Positions 36,181-49,229 are shown, counted from the first letter of the stretch. The stretch is 64,000 nucleotides of DNA from Tessaracoccus defluvii (GCF_014489575.1 NZ_CP060789.1:2666001-2730000); one strand, 5' to 3'. Notes: a model not told the origin generated them from the sequence alone. A program made the numbers and translations.

Positions 36181-37965
36181 CCGGGTCCGCCCCGTGCTGG
36201 CGGGTCAGCTGGTCCATGGACTCCGGGTCCGCACCGTCGACCTTCGCGAGCTCCGCCGGGTTGAGCGACGGCACGCTCACGCGGCTGATCAGCGGGTGCA
36301 CCGTCTCTGAGCGGGACTCGTCGTCGGAGAACAGCACCTCGTGCAGCTTCTCGTTGGGGCGCAGGCCGGTGAAGACGATCTCGATCGGCTTGTTGGAGCG
36401 GGCGATCAGGTTGCGGGCGACGTCGATGATCTTGACGGGCTCCCCCATGTCGAGCACCAGCACGTCGGACGGCTGGCCGATGGCGCCGGCCTGGATGGTC
36501 AGCTCGCAGGCCTCGGGGATCGTCATGAAGAAGCGAGTGATGTCCGGGTGGGTGACGGTGAGCGGGCCCCCGCGTCGATCTGCTGCGTGAAGGTGTGCAC
36601 CATGGAGCCGCGGGAGCCCAGCACGTTGCCGAACCGGACGGAGAGGAAGACTCTACCTGTCGTCTCGGCGAAGTACGAGGTCAGCTCCTCTGCGAGCCGC
36701 TTGGTCTTGCCAAGCACCGACGTGGCGTCGGCGGCCTTGTCGGTGGAGATGTTCACATACCGCTGCACCCCGTGCCTGACGGCGGCCTCCAGCACGTTGA
36801 GGGAGCCGAGCACGTTGGTCTTCCACCCCTCGAGCGGGTACTGCTCGAGCAGGGGGAGGTGCTTCAGGGCCGCGGCATGGAAGACGACGTCGGGCTTGTG
36901 CAGCTCGAAGATCCTGTCGACGGCGTCCGCGTCGCGGATGTCGCAGAGCACCATGTTCGGGGTGTCGAGCAGACCCTGCTTGAAGATCGACAGCTGCACC
37001 CCGTGCAGTCCGGACTCGTCGCGGTCGAGCATGACGAGTTCCTTGGGCCCGAACCGGTACACCTGACGGGCGATCTCCGAGCCGATGGAGCCGCCGGCGC
37101 CGGTGACCAGCACCACCTTGCCGGAGAGGTAGTCCGAGATGGATCCGAGGTCGGTCTCGACCTGGGCCCGGCCCAGGAGGTCGGTGACGTCGAGTTCGTG
37201 GAGATTCGACAGCTGCACCTTGCCGCCCACGATGTCGCGGGTCGGGGGCATCACGAGGGTCTTGAGGCCAGCCTCGTCGGCGACCTTGGACACGTCACGC
37301 ATCAGCTGCCGGTCGGCCGTCGGGATGGCCACGATGATCGTGCTGACGTTGCGGGCCCGGGCGGCCTCGACGAGGTGCGTCCGGTCGCCGAGCACCCTCG
37401 CCCTGGCGATGTGCAGGTTCCGCTTCGCGGGGTCGTCGTCGATGTAGCCGACGATGTCGAACGGTGCGTCGGGGTCGAAGGCGAGGAGCCGGCCGAGCTG
37501 CTGGCCGGCGTTGCCTGCGCCGTAGACGATGACGGGTTCGGTGTCCTCGCCGTTGCGCATCGACTGGCTGATCGTGCGGAGGATGAAGCGACCGGCCGCC
37601 ATCAGGACGAGCGCGACGATGGGGGCTGTCACCGTCAGCGCACGCGGGTAGCCGGGGGGCGTGGCGATACCGATGACGACGGCGAGGGCGAGGCCGACGC
37701 CGAGGGTGAGCGCGGCGAGCGACAGCGCCTCTTCGAAGGAGGCGACGCTGTGCCTACCGCGGTAGATCTTGGTGACGTAGCCGATGCCGACCTGCAGCAC
37801 GATGGCGGCCAGCGAGTAGACCAGCACGAACCGCACGTGTTCGGGGCCCAGGGACAGGTCGTAGCGGGTGAGCACCAGGCCGATGACGGCGAGGGTCCAG
37901 GAGAGCGCGTCCCACAAGGCCAGGCCGGCCCGTACCAGGTTGACTCGTGATCGGCCTACAGCCAC
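36170..37965 (-). pseudogene. Membrane-bound UDP-sugar 4,6-dehydratase, PglF/CapD-like, frameshifted by one base
   Basis: 598 residues if one base is restored to the five-C run at 36567-36571. N-terminal four hydrophobic segments, a Rossmann domain (VIVYGAGNAGQQLGRLLAFD), then an SDR domain with VLVTGAGGSIGSEIARQ, LDRDESGLH, HAAALKHLPLLE and NISTDKAADATSVLGKTKRL. The C-terminal part resumes DITRFFMTIPEACELTIQAG in the other frame. Converts UDP-GlcNAc to the 4-keto-6-deoxy sugar, the substrate for the PglE-like aminotransferase. The GTG at 37965 has GGAGG 6 nt upstream. Its end overlaps the end of the Wzx gene by 11 bp. Confidence 0.85.
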
Positions 37966-38002
37966 GTGGATCCTCCGCCTCGATAGTCGAACGGGGGTCA
38001 GT

Positions 38003-40610
<2,608 letters not shown>

Positions 40611-40623
40611 GTACCACCTGACG

Positions 40624-40650
40624 AAGAGGGCGCCTCCGGGCGCCCTCTTT
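40624..40650 (+). terminator. Rho-independent terminator of argG
   Basis: Inverted repeat AAGAGGGCGC/GCGCCCTCTT with a 6-nt loop, followed by TTCG; 14 nt after the argG stop. Confidence 0.8.
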
Positions 40651-40885
40651 CGCGTTCCCGGCCGTGTGGTGAGTACTCAGCCGACGCACCTAGGTACACC
40701 CTGGGAGGCTCACTTCACGCTCAATCACGGCGTCCAATAGGCACAAATACTTAGATGAACTCCCGCCGATACCCAGGAAAGTCGGGTAGCACCCCCCACC
40801 TTTTCCGCTCCCTCCAGGGGTCGTGACCCGTCACTCTTGTATAGAGGCACAGCCCATCCGGGCTCGAGACGAAAGCAGGGAAAAG
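40651..40885. other. Intergenic region with probable whiB-like promoter
   Basis: About 235 bp without an open frame worth calling. It contains TATAGA at about 40850, a possible -10 element about 30 nt upstream of the whiB-like ATG. No further hairpins or repeats are seen. Confidence 0.35.
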
Positions 40886-41422
40886 ATGACTGAGGCAGCG
40901 ACCCCGTGCGTCACCTACGCGAATGTCTTTCTGCATCCACTTCTGGAGGACGGCACCACGCCCACGAACCGTGGCGAGCGCCGTGAGCAGCAGATGCTGC
41001 GCAGCCAGGCCGAGAAGATGTGTGGCGGATGCCCGCTTCTCACCCAGTGCCTGAGCGATGCCGTCACCCGGTTCGACGTGGCTGGCTTCGTCGCCGGCAC
41101 CACCCGCCGTCAGCGGCAGGAGATCAGGGCCCGGCTGGGCGTCCAGGTCGCCCCCGAGGACCTCGACACCTTCGCGGGCGTCAACTCCGGCCGCCAGTTC
41201 GACCGCTACGAGATCCACCGGATGCGCACCGCCAACCCGGACCAGCCGCTGAGCGTGATCGCCGCGAAGGTCGGCTGCTCCGTGTCGACGGTGAAGCGCC
41301 ATCTGCGTCGCATCGAGGACGAGGTCGGCGTCCCCCGCCCGGTGAAGAAGGCCCCGCCGAGCCCCTCCCGGGTGCTCGCCGTCGCGATCGAGGTCCGCAA
41401 CGGCATCAGCCGAGCCGCCTGA
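40886..41422 (+). CDS. WhiB-family iron-sulfur regulator with C-terminal helix-turn-helix
   Basis: 178 residues, longer than most Wbl proteins. The four cluster ligands are Cys8, Cys46, Cys49 and Cys55 (C-x37-C-x2-C-x5-C), expected to hold a [4Fe-4S] cluster. The usual G[VI]WGG turn is replaced by GFVAGTTRRQR. Residues about 125-150 (PLSVIAAKVGCSVSTVKRHL) form a helix-turn-helix, a second DNA-contact candidate. ATG chosen with AGGGA upstream; an in-frame start at 40823 would add 21 unconserved residues. Function unassigned among Wbl classes. Confidence 0.82.
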   Translation: MTEAATPCVTYANVFLHPLLEDGTTPTNRGERREQQMLRSQAEKMCGGCPLLTQCLSDAVTRFDVAGFVAGTTRRQRQEIRARLGVQVAPEDLDTFAGVNSGRQFDRYEIHRMRTANPDQPLSVIAAKVGCSVSTVKRHLRRIEDEVGVPRPVKKAPPSPSRVLAVAIEVRNGISRAA

Positions 41423-41429
41423 TCCACAC

Positions 41430-41477
41430 GACATGGCACGAGGCCCAGCGCAGTTGCGCTGGGCCTCGTGCCATGTC
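41430..41477. terminator. Long palindrome, bidirectional terminator
   Basis: Arms of 23 bp (ACATGGCACGAGGCCCAGCG... and its complement) with a 2-nt centre, between the convergent whiB-like and HAD genes. Confidence 0.8.
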
Positions 41478-41490
41478 CGCCGGGATCGCC

Positions 41491-42297
41491 TCAGGTGCCG
41501 TCCGTGGCGGGGAACCAGCGGTTCAGTTCCGCCACCGTCCCGAGGTCGTCGAAGTCGCCCGTGACGACGTCGGCCGCAGCCTTCACCTCGTCGGGCGCGT
41601 CACCCATGGCGACACCGCGACCGGCCCACTCCAGCATCTCGATGTCGTTGCGCCCGTCCCCGATCGCGAGCACGTCCGCGGGGTCGACGCCGAGTTCGTC
41701 GCAGACGATCTGCAGGCCGTGTGCCTTGTCGACGCCGTCCGGGGCGATGTCGAGCCACGCCGACCAGCCCACGAAGTACGACACCTCGTGGACACCGAGC
41801 TGGGCCACCATCCCGTTGAACTTCTCCTCGGAGCTGTCCGGGTCACGCACGATCACGCGCGTCACCTCACGCGAGGCCAGCTCCTCGAGCGACTCGATGC
41901 TGACCTCTCCCTGCAGCTCCCCCTCGGGGAACTCGCGGCTGACCCGCCAGTCGAGGCCGTCCTGGACGGCGATGCGGGCCTCGGGCGCCAGCTCGGCGAC
42001 CCGGCGGATCACCTCGGCGGGATCGAAGCGCGTCTCGTCGTGGACGACGAAGGGCGGGTAGGTCAGGACCATGGCGCCGTTCGACGCCACCGCCCAGCCG
42101 GGCGGCAGGTCGAGCTGGTCGAACACCGGCTGCGTCCCCAGCCACGACCGCCCCGTGGACAGCACCACGGGGACGCCGGCGTCGACGATGCGGCGGACGG
42201 CGGAGCGGACCTCCTCCGGCATCACCCCGGCCCCGTCGACCAGGGTGCCGTCGATGTCGAGGGCGACCAGTCGGGGCCGGAACGCGGCGTCGGTCAC
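41491..42297 (-). CDS. Cof-type HAD-IIB phosphatase
   Basis: 268 residues. Motif [16 protein letters not shown] with the nucleophile and acid aspartates, motif [10 protein letters not shown], a C2B cap, motif III lysine near [10 protein letters not shown], and motif [14 protein letters not shown]. Substrates of this class are sugar phosphates and similar metabolites. The GTG start overlaps the serS stop by four bases (GTGA). Confidence 0.88.
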   Translation of the reverse strand: MTDAAFRPRLVALDIDGTLVDGAGVMPEEVRSAVRRIVDAGVPVVLSTGRSWLGTQPVFDQLDLPPGWAVASNGAMVLTYPPFVVHDETRFDPAEVIRRVAELAPEARIAVQDGLDWRVSREFPEGELQGEVSIESLEELASREVTRVIVRDPDSSEEKFNGMVAQLGVHEVSYFVGWSAWLDIAPDGVDKAHGLQIVCDELGVDPADVLAIGDGRNDIEMLEWAGRGVAMGDAPDEVKAAADVVTGDFDDLGTVAELNRWFPATDGT

Positions 42298-43568
42298 CGG
42301 ATCGGCTCGAGCCGCTCGCGACCCCCGAGATAGGGCCGCAGCGCCTCGGGCACACGCACCGACCCGTCGGCCTGCTGGTGGTTCTCCAGCAGCATGATGA
42401 TGATGCGGGTCATCGCGCACAGGGTGCCGTTCAGCGTAGCCACGGGGCGGACGCCGTCGGCGAAGCGGCCACGGATGTTGAGACGACGGGCCTGGAACTC
42501 GGTGCAGTTCGACGTCGACGTCACCTCGCGGTAGCGGTCCTGCGTCGGCAGCCAGGCGTAGCAGTCGAACTTCCGGGCGGCGCTGAGGCCCAGATCGCCG
42601 GAGGCGACGTCGAGCACCTGGAACGGCACCTCGAGGGCCTCCAGGAACTGCTTCTCGAAGCCGAGCAGCCGCTGGTGCCAGTCCTCGGCGTCGACCGGAT
42701 CGCAGTGGACGAACATCTCCACCTTGTCGAACCAGTGAACGCGGAAGATGCCGCGGGTGTCCTTGCCGTAGCTGCCCGCCTCGCGGCGGAAGCAGGGCGA
42801 GTACGCGACGTACTGCCGCGGCAGGGTGGCGGCGTCGAGGATCTCGTCGGAGTGGTAGGCGGCCAGCGCCACCTCGGAGGTGCCGACGAGGTACAGGTCG
42901 TCGGCGGGGAGGTGGTACACGTCCTGCGCGGCCTGGCCGAGGAAGCCCGTGCCCTCCATGGCGGACGGCTTCACGAGCGCCGGCGGGATCATCGGGGTGA
43001 AGCCCCACTCGGTGGCCTTGGTCATGGCCAGGTTCAGCAGCGCGATCTCGAGCTGCGCGCCGACACCGGTCAGCACGTAGAACCGCGAGCCGGAGATCTT
43101 GGTGCCCCGCTCCATGTCGATGGCGCCCAGCGCCTCGCCGAGCTCGAGGTGGTCCTTCGGGGTGAAGCCCTCGGCGGCGAAGTCGCGCGGGGTGCCGACG
43201 GTCTCGATGACGACGCCCTCGTCCTCGCCGCCCTCGGGCACGCCGTCGAGGACGAGGTTGCCGAGCTGGCTCATCAGGCCGGAGAAGCGGGCCTCTGCCT
43301 CCGCTGTGGCCGCTGTCGCCTCCTTCACCTGGGCCGACAGGTCCTTGGTGCGGGCCAGGAGCGCGGCCTTCTCGTCGCCGGACGCCCTGGCGACGTCCTT
43401 GCCGATGGATTTCTGCTCGGCGCGCAGGGTCTCGGAGGTCAGGATGGAGCTCCGGCGGGCCTCGTCGGCGGCGAGCAGGTCGTCGACCAGGTCGACGGAG
43501 GCGCCACGGGCAGCCTGGGAGCGTCGCACGCGGTCGGGATCGACGCGCAGCCACTTCGGATCAATCAT
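42294..43568 (-). CDS. serS: Serine--tRNA ligase
   Basis: 424 residues. Charges the serine tRNAs, two of which are encoded in this window. N-terminal coiled-coil arm (about 30-105), then class II motifs: [36 protein letters not shown] (motif 2) and [19 protein letters not shown] (motif 3). The ATG at 43568 begins [12 protein letters not shown], as in other SerRS. A TAAGGT -10 box ends 7 nt upstream, suggesting a leaderless message. The frame stays open far upstream, but that is antisense to other genes. Confidence 0.96.
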   Translation of the reverse strand: MIDPKWLRVDPDRVRRSQAARGASVDLVDDLLAADEARRSSILTSETLRAEQKSIGKDVARASGDEKAALLARTKDLSAQVKEATAATAEAEARFSGLMSQLGNLVLDGVPEGGEDEGVVIETVGTPRDFAAEGFTPKDHLELGEALGAIDMERGTKISGSRFYVLTGVGAQLEIALLNLAMTKATEWGFTPMIPPALVKPSAMEGTGFLGQAAQDVYHLPADDLYLVGTSEVALAAYHSDEILDAATLPRQYVAYSPCFRREAGSYGKDTRGIFRVHWFDKVEMFVHCDPVDAEDWHQRLLGFEKQFLEALEVPFQVLDVASGDLGLSAARKFDCYAWLPTQDRYREVTSTSNCTEFQARRLNIRGRFADGVRPVATLNGTLCAMTRIIIMLLENHQQADGSVRVPEALRPYLGGRERLEPIR

Positions 43569-43575
43569 GGGCCCA

Positions 43576-43640
43576 ACCTTACCGACCGCGGTGCCCCGCG
43601 GCCGCGCCACACCGGCGCCACCTCGGCCCGGCGGTAGGGT
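43576..43640. promoter_or_regulatory. Divergent leaderless -10 boxes between serS and MFS genes
   Basis: TAAGGT (minus, 43576-43581) 7 nt before the serS ATG and TAGGGT (plus, 43635-43640) 6 nt before the MFS ATG at 43647. Confidence 0.5.
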
Positions 43641-43646
43641 GGCCGG

Positions 43647-44834
43647 ATGCGACGCACGGGGCGGCCGCCGGTCCCGGCGGAAATCTGGGTGCTCGTGGCG
43701 GCGGCGTTCCTGATCGCACTGGGCTACGGGCTCGTCGCACCGATCCTGCCGCAGTTCGCCCGCTCCTTCGACGTCGGCGTCATGGCCGCGTCCGCGATCG
43801 TGTCGATCTTCGCGTTCGTCCGGCTCGTGTTCGCCCCCGCCGGCGGCGCCCTCATCGGGCGGTTCGGCGAACGTCGCATCTACCTGGTCGGGCTGCTGAT
43901 CGTGGCGACGTCGTCGGCGCTGTGCGGCATCGCCGACACGTACTGGACGCTGCTCCTGTTCCGCGGACTCGGCGGCATCGGCTCCGTGATGTTCACCGTC
44001 TCCGCCATGGGCCTGCTCGTGCGGCTCGCGCCCACGTCGCAGCGCGGGCACGTGTCGTCGCTGTACGGCAGCGCCTTCCTGATCGGCAACATCCTCGGCC
44101 CCATCCTCGGCTCGCTGCTGGGCGGGCTGGGCATGCGGCTTCCGTTCTACATCTACGCGGTGGCCGTCTACATCGCCGCCGCCGTCGTGTTCCTGTTCCT
44201 CCGCGGCGGCATCGGCGCGGCGCCGGACGCCGACCAGACGCAGGCGACCTTCTCGCTGGCCGAGGCGCTGCGGATCCCGTACTACCGGGCGCTGCTCGTC
44301 ACGGGTCTGGCGAACGGCTGGTCCAACTTCGGGGTGCGGATCGCGCTGGTGCCGCTGATGGCGGCCGCCGTCCCGGCCATCGGTAAGGAGGCGGCGGGCA
44401 TCGCGCTGACGCTGTTCGCGCTCGGCAGCGCCGTCACGCAGCAGTTCAGCGGCCGGCTCGTCGACCGGCACGGCCGGCTCCCCTTCCTCATGCTCGGCCT
44501 GCTGATCTCCGCGGCGGCGACCATCGGCTTCGGCTGGCTCGACTCGCTGCCGTGGTTCCTGGCGCTGTCCGTGCTCGGGGGCGTCGGCGGCGCGTTCGTC
44601 GGCCCCGCCTCCCAGGCCCTGCTCGCCGACCTGATCGGAGCCAACCGCAACGGCGGCCCCGCGCTGGCCACCTACTCGATGGCCACGGACCTGGGGTCCA
44701 TCGCCGGCACCCTGGTCGCCGGCTGGGTCGCGGACCAGGTCGGCTTCGGGTGGGCCTTCGGCACCACCGGCATCGTCCTGGCTGTGTCGATCATCCCCTG
44801 GCTCCTCGTCCGCCGCCGTCCCTCCCCCGCCTGA
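43647..44834 (+). CDS. Major facilitator superfamily transporter
   Basis: 395 residues, 12 hydrophobic segments. [17 protein letters not shown] between segments 2 and 3 is the MFS loop motif. Segments 4-5 contain a [11 protein letters not shown] stretch like motif C of drug/H+ antiporters, so an exporter is likely. The substrate cannot be read. Leaderless-type ATG. Confidence 0.85.
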   Translation: MRRTGRPPVPAEIWVLVAAAFLIALGYGLVAPILPQFARSFDVGVMAASAIVSIFAFVRLVFAPAGGALIGRFGERRIYLVGLLIVATSSALCGIADTYWTLLLFRGLGGIGSVMFTVSAMGLLVRLAPTSQRGHVSSLYGSAFLIGNILGPILGSLLGGLGMRLPFYIYAVAVYIAAAVVFLFLRGGIGAAPDADQTQATFSLAEALRIPYYRALLVTGLANGWSNFGVRIALVPLMAAAVPAIGKEAAGIALTLFALGSAVTQQFSGRLVDRHGRLPFLMLGLLISAAATIGFGWLDSLPWFLALSVLGGVGGAFVGPASQALLADLIGANRNGGPALATYSMATDLGSIAGTLVAGWVADQVGFGWAFGTTGIVLAVSIIPWLLVRRRPSPA

Positions 44835-44844
44835 TCGGAGCGCC

Positions 44845-45365
44845 ATGCCCCCCACCTTTGCGCCCGCGTTCGCGTCGTTCTGGCTCGACCGGTTCCCCGT
44901 CGACACGGCTCCCGACGGCGGATGGCTCGTCGGCGTCAACGACGCGCTCCAGGCCGACCGGTCGCTGCAACTGATCGACGTGCACGACGGCCGCAGGCTG
45001 CTCACGACGACGCCGCCACGTTCGCGGCGTTCGCCGCCGGCTGCTCCGCGGAGGAGGTCGACGAGGCCTACGTCGAGGTCGACCACAGGGTCGCGTTCGG
45101 GGCGTTCGACGGCGACGCCATCGTCGCCGCGAGCAGCGCCTACCCGTGGGGCGACGGGGCCGCGGTCGCCGACATCGGCGTCATCACCGCGCCGACGCAC
45201 CGGGGCCGTGGCCTGGGCAGGGCCGTCGTGCGGGCCACCGCCCGACACATCCTCGGCGAGGGGCTGAGCCCGCTGTACCGCTGCCAGGCCACCAACGTCG
45301 CCTCCGCCGCGACGGGTCGCGGCGCCGGGTTCACGCTGTTCGGGCGCTGGGACGTCGCCGTCTGA
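44845..45365 (+). pseudogene. GNAT-type acetyltransferase, frameshifted by one base
   Basis: 173 residues if one base is restored near 45003-45012 (for example reading CTCGACGACG). The N-terminal frame gives [20 protein letters not shown] to [10 protein letters not shown]; the second frame continues [20 protein letters not shown] to [20 protein letters not shown], the acetyl-CoA-binding motif, and ends [18 protein letters not shown]. Acetyl acceptor unknown. GGAG upstream of ATG. Of the seven frameshifts in the window this is the only one not in a homopolymer. Confidence 0.75.
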
Positions 45366-45387
45366 TCCCGGAGCGACCCGGACCCGC

Positions 45388-46917
45388 GTGAGAGAATCGG
45401 CTGTGCTCCGTCGCGCCGTCCCGTCCCTCGTCACGCTGCTGACAGGCGTCTTCGTGGCGGCCTGGACGCTGGCACTGCCCACCGTCATCGACGTGTGGTG
45501 GCCGTGGCCGGCGCCCGTGGCAGGCGCCAGGGCGGGAACCGTGGCGCTCGTGTGGGGCATGGTGCTGCAGCCGGTGGTGGCCTACCTGGCGATGCTGGGG
45601 CTGGTGGTCGTGCTGGTGCGTCGACGGTGGCGCGAGCTCGCCGCCTCCCTGCTGCTCGCGGGCGTGTTGACGGTGACGCTCACGACGGTGGTGAAGCACG
45701 TGGTGGCGCGGCAGCGGCCCGTCACCGACTGGCTGGGCGGCCTGCACGCCGACGCCTCGTTCCCGTCCGGCCATGCCTCCGCCGCCGTGGCGCTGGCGAT
45801 CGCGGCGACCCAGTTCACCTGGGCGGTCACCAGGCGCCGCCGGCCGACGGTGGTCGCGGGCGTCGTCGGCGGCCTGATCGCCGCGGCCGTCATGGCGGGG
45901 CGGCTGGTGCTGGGCGTGCACCACGTGAGCGACGTCCTGGGCGGCGGCCTCGTGGCCGCGTTCTGCGCCCCGCTGGCCGGCGTGCTGACCGGCGCGTGGC
46001 GCACCGGCGCCCCACCGGCGGGCCGCCCGCGACGCCTGGTCGTGGTGTGGCACCCGGACCGGGTCCGCGGCCGCGTGGGCCTCGAACGCTTCCTCGCCTC
46101 CGAGGCGGCCCGGCGTGGCTTCCCGGCCCCACGCTGGGTCGCGACGAGCCCCGACGACCCCGGTGCCGGACCCGCCGCGGCTGCGCTCGCGGACGGCGCC
46201 GACGTCGTGGTCGCCCTGGGTGGCGACGGCACCGTCCGCGAGGTGCTGACGGCGCTCGCCGGCTCCCCGGCCGCGGCCGCCGTCCTCCCCGCAGGGACCG
46301 GCAACCTGCTCGCCAAGAACCTGGGCATCCCGCTCGACGCGCCCCGAGCCTGCCGGTTGGCGCTGGATGCCGCGGCCCGCCCGCTCGACCTGCTGCGCGT
46401 CGAGGTCCCCGGCCACACTGCCCGGCTCGCCGCCGTCCTCGCCGGCGCCGGGTCGGACGCGGCCGTGTTGGAGGACACCTCGGAGCGGGCGAAGACCGCC
46501 GGTGGCCCGCTTGGCTACGTGCTGGCGGGGTTCCGCCACCTGCGGGCGGCCCCGTTCACGGCGACGGTCACCGTCGACGGCGAGCTGAGCGTCGTGGAGG
46601 CGTCACTTGTCGCGGTGGGCAATGTCGGGCTGCTGCACCCCGGCGTCGCGCTGCTGCCGGCGGCCGACCCCTCCGACGGACGCCTCGACGTGCTGATCGC
46701 CTCCCCGCGGGGGCGCGGCGACGTGCTCGCGATGATCGGCGGGGTGCTGGCGGGCCGCCGGACGCAGCAGCGGGTGACGCGGCTGAGCGGCACGAGGCTC
46801 CGCTTCGAACTGTCGGCGCCGACCCCGTTCCAGGTCGACGGCGACGTCGTCGGCCACGTCACCGCGGCCGAGATCGCGGTCGTTCCCGGCGCCGTCTCCG
46901 TGATCCGTCCGGCCTGA
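45388..46917 (+). CDS. PAP2 phosphatase fused to diacylglycerol/sphingosine kinase-like domain
   Basis: 509 residues. N-terminal half: six hydrophobic segments with PAP2 motifs [17 protein letters not shown] and [14 protein letters not shown]-terminal half: a DAGK/YegS-like lipid kinase with [29 protein letters not shown] and FQVDGDVVG. The two act on lipid phosphates in opposite directions (or on either side of the membrane), so the fusion may recycle undecaprenyl or diacylglycerol phosphates. Start uncertain: GTG at 45388 or 45403; the latter begins LRRAVPSLV. Confidence 0.82.
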   Translation: MRESAVLRRAVPSLVTLLTGVFVAAWTLALPTVIDVWWPWPAPVAGARAGTVALVWGMVLQPVVAYLAMLGLVVVLVRRRWRELAASLLLAGVLTVTLTTVVKHVVARQRPVTDWLGGLHADASFPSGHASAAVALAIAATQFTWAVTRRRRPTVVAGVVGGLIAAAVMAGRLVLGVHHVSDVLGGGLVAAFCAPLAGVLTGAWRTGAPPAGRPRRLVVVWHPDRVRGRVGLERFLASEAARRGFPAPRWVATSPDDPGAGPAAAALADGADVVVALGGDGTVREVLTALAGSPAAAAVLPAGTGNLLAKNLGIPLDAPRACRLALDAAARPLDLLRVEVPGHTARLAAVLAGAGSDAAVLEDTSERAKTAGGPLGYVLAGFRHLRAAPFTATVTVDGELSVVEASLVAVGNVGLLHPGVALLPAADPSDGRLDVLIASPRGRGDVLAMIGGVLAGRRTQQRVTRLSGTRLRFELSAPTPFQVDGDVVGHVTAAEIAVVPGAVSVIRPA

Positions 46918-46924
46918 GGAGCGG

Positions 46925-47830
46925 TTACCCGCCGAACAGCCCGTCGACCCAGGCGGCCGCGGCGTCGAACTCCTCGTCGCTGAAGCCGACGGCGATCGAC
47001 GGCCGTCCCCCGTCGGCCCGCGGGTAGGAGCCGAGGAAGTGGACGGTCGGGCACACCCGGTGCAGGCCCTCGAGCGCCTCGCCGACGCGCTTGTCCTGCA
47101 CGTGGCCCTCGGCGTCGATGGAGAAGCAGTAGGAGCCGAGCGTCGTCTTCGTCGGCCTGGATTCGATGCGGGTGAGGTTCACGCCGCGGACGGCGAACTG
47201 CTCGAGGATTTCGAGCAGGGCGCCGGAGTGGTCCGCGCGCATGAAGGCCACCAGCGTCGTCTTGTCGGCGCCGGTGCGTTCGGGGACGCTGCCCGCGGGG
47301 CCGACCTCGACGAAGCGGGTGACGGCGCCCGGGTTGTCCTCGATCTGGTAGGCGAGTTCGTCGAGTTCGTACAGCTGGCCGGCGACGCGGGCGCAGACGG
47401 CGGCGTCGTAGCGCGACCCGGGCCGGGCCACCTCGGCCGCGGCACCCGCCGTCGAGCCGGCCTCCGTGACGGCGGCGGCGGGCAGCTGCGTGACGAGCCA
47501 TTCGCGGCACTGGGCCGCGGCGTGGCCGTGCGTCAGCACCTGGCGCACGTCCTCCAGCCGGGTGCCGGGGCGGGCGTAGAGGCCGAACTCGACGGGGATC
47601 ACGATCTCGCCCCGGATGGCGAGCGGCGAGCTGGCGATCAGCTCGTCCAGCGTCGCGGAGACACCGCCCTCGACGGAGTTCTCGATGGGGACGACCGCGC
47701 CCCGGATCACGCCGGCGCGGACGGCGTCGAGGGCTTCCCGGACGCTCGCGAAGGCCAACGCCTCCTCCTGCGTGACGGTGCGGAGGGCCTGATGCGTGAA
47801 CGTCCCTGCGGGACCGAAGTATCCGAGCAC
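46925..47830 (-). CDS. pheA: Prephenate dehydratase
   Basis: 301 residues. Converts prephenate to phenylpyruvate in phenylalanine synthesis. GYFGPAGTFTHQAL at the start, PIENSVEGGVSATLD, the catalytic AVTRFVEV (Thr-Arg-Phe), and a C-terminal ACT domain with NLTRIESRPTKTTLG for phenylalanine feedback inhibition. A monofunctional actinobacterial type, without chorismate mutase. The GTG at 47830 begins LGYFGPAG; a GAGACT box 6 nt upstream is a weak -10 candidate. Confidence 0.93.
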   Translation of the reverse strand: MLGYFGPAGTFTHQALRTVTQEEALAFASVREALDAVRAGVIRGAVVPIENSVEGGVSATLDELIASSPLAIRGEIVIPVEFGLYARPGTRLEDVRQVLTHGHAAAQCREWLVTQLPAAAVTEAGSTAGAAAEVARPGSRYDAAVCARVAGQLYELDELAYQIEDNPGAVTRFVEVGPAGSVPERTGADKTTLVAFMRADHSGALLEILEQFAVRGVNLTRIESRPTKTTLGSYCFSIDAEGHVQDKRVGEALEGLHRVCPTVHFLGSYPRADGGRPSIAVGFSDEEFDAAAAWVDGLFGG

Positions 47831-47908
47831 GGGCCCAGTCTCCCCCGTCGAGGTGCCAGGTCGCCACCCCTGGCGTCGGGATCCGTTGGTCGTGGACTTC
47901 GCCGCGAC

Positions 47909-47914
47909 TACCCT
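47909..47914 (+). promoter_or_regulatory. -10 box of mycP-like gene (leaderless type)
   Basis: TACCCT ending 7 nt before the GTG at 47922; no ribosome-binding site between. Confidence 0.45.
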
Positions 47915-47921
47915 GGCACCC

Positions 47922-49229
47922 GTGAAGCACAGAGGATGGCGGGCGGTCGCGGCCGCGCTGACGCTCGGGCTGCTGTGCTCCCAGGTAACGATCAACGCGG
48001 CCGCCGCACCCGCGCCCCTGACCATGACCGACTGCCGCTTCTCGACGGCGACCCCCGATGCGTCGCTGGTCAACGCCTGGCACCTGCAGCGGCTCAACAT
48101 GGACACCGTCTGGCCCATGGCCACCGGCAAGGGCATCAAGGTGGCGGTGATCGACACCGGCATCAACACCGTCGGCTCGCCCTATCTGAGCGACACGATC
48201 ACCGGGGACGACGGCGCGACGCGGCGCCGGATCACCGCCGTCGACCTCATGGACGGCCCCCGGCCCGACGACAACGACGGCATGCTCGAATGCGACCACG
48301 GGACGCTGGTCACGTCGCTGCTCGCCGCAGGCAGACAGCGCGACGGCAGCCCCTGGAGCAACCGCACCAACTTCGCCGGCATCGCGCCCGACGTCGAGGT
48401 GATCGCCTACCGGACCCTCACCGTCGTCGCCGACGGCGAGGAGCAGCGCGAGGGCGATCCCCTGTCCGCCACGATCGAGGCGGTCCGGCTCGCCACGGCT
48501 GAGGGCGTCGACATCATCAATCTGTCGCAGACCGTCGTCGAGGATCCGGCGCTCAAGGAGTACGAGGCGGCCATCGCGGACGCCATCGAGCAGGGAATCG
48601 TCGTCGTCGCAGCGGCCGGCAATGCCGGTGCCGTGCGGGACCGGGCCTACCCGGCGGCGTTCCCTGGCGTGATCTCGGTGGGGTCGTCGACACAGGGCGA
48701 TGCGGGGGCGCAGAGCAGCGCCCTCGTCGGCAACAACGTGACGATCGGCGCGCCGGGCGAGAACGTCGTCGGGCTGCGGTCGTCGCAGGCGATCGACGCG
48801 GCCGCCGTCTCCAACCAGGCCTTCGAGCTGAAGGGGACCGGCACGTCGTTCGCGACGCCGATCGTCTCCGGTGTCGTGGCGCTGCTGCTCGAGTACGAGC
48901 GCCGGCACGGCGTCGACCTCAGCCCCGCTGAGGTCAAGGAGCGGCTGGTGGCGACGGCTGATCCGCCGGGGCACCAGGTGCCGGACCTGCGGCTGGGGGC
49001 GGGCATCGTCAACCCCCTGCGCGCGCTGCTGAACCTGAAGCGGGACCCGCAGGTCGAGCCGACGGAGGTCGCGTCGCCCCCGGCGACGGTGGCCCCGGCG
49101 CCGACGCCGACGGAGCAGGCGCTGCCGGTGGCCGCGCTGGCGATCGGGGTGGGGTCGGTGATCGTGGTGCTGCTGGGAGTGGTCGCTGCGATCGCGATCC
49201 CGGCGGCGCGCCGCTCGTCAGCCTCCTGA
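47922..49229 (+). CDS. Type VII secretion mycosin (subtilisin-like S8 protease, MycP)
   Basis: 435 residues. Signal peptide (about 1-29, ending NAAAA), S8 catalytic triad Asp78 (VAVIDTG), His126 (CDHGTLV) and Ser309 (GTGTSFATP), an extended Pro-rich linker (about 380-400) and one C-terminal membrane span followed by RRSSAS. This matches the membrane-anchored mycosins that stabilise the ESX complex on the outer face. The GTG at 47922 gives the signal peptide directly; an in-frame start at 47796 lies opposite pheA. First gene of the type VII locus. Confidence 0.9.
   Translation: MKHRGWRAVAAALTLGLLCSQVTINAAAAPAPLTMTDCRFSTATPDASLVNAWHLQRLNMDTVWPMATGKGIKVAVIDTGINTVGSPYLSDTITGDDGATRRRITAVDLMDGPRPDDNDGMLECDHGTLVTSLLAAGRQRDGSPWSNRTNFAGIAPDVEVIAYRTLTVVADGEEQREGDPLSATIEAVRLATAEGVDIINLSQTVVEDPALKEYEAAIADAIEQGIVVVAAAGNAGAVRDRAYPAAFPGVISVGSSTQGDAGAQSSALVGNNVTIGAPGENVVGLRSSQAIDAAAVSNQAFELKGTGTSFATPIVSGVVALLLEYERRHGVDLSPAEVKERLVATADPPGHQVPDLRLGAGIVNPLRALLNLKRDPQVEPTEVASPPATVAPAPTPTEQALPVAALAIGVGSVIVVLLGVVAAIAIPAARRSSAS

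Noticed and set aside
43569..43646. T-box or other riboswitch upstream of serS
   Set aside because: The gap to the divergent MFS gene is 78 bp and the apparent transcription start is at the ATG, leaving no leader.
43569..45560. Open frame extending serS upstream by about 660 codons
   Set aside because: Opposite the MFS and GNAT genes; low-complexity charged sequence; SerRS homology begins at the ATG at 43568.
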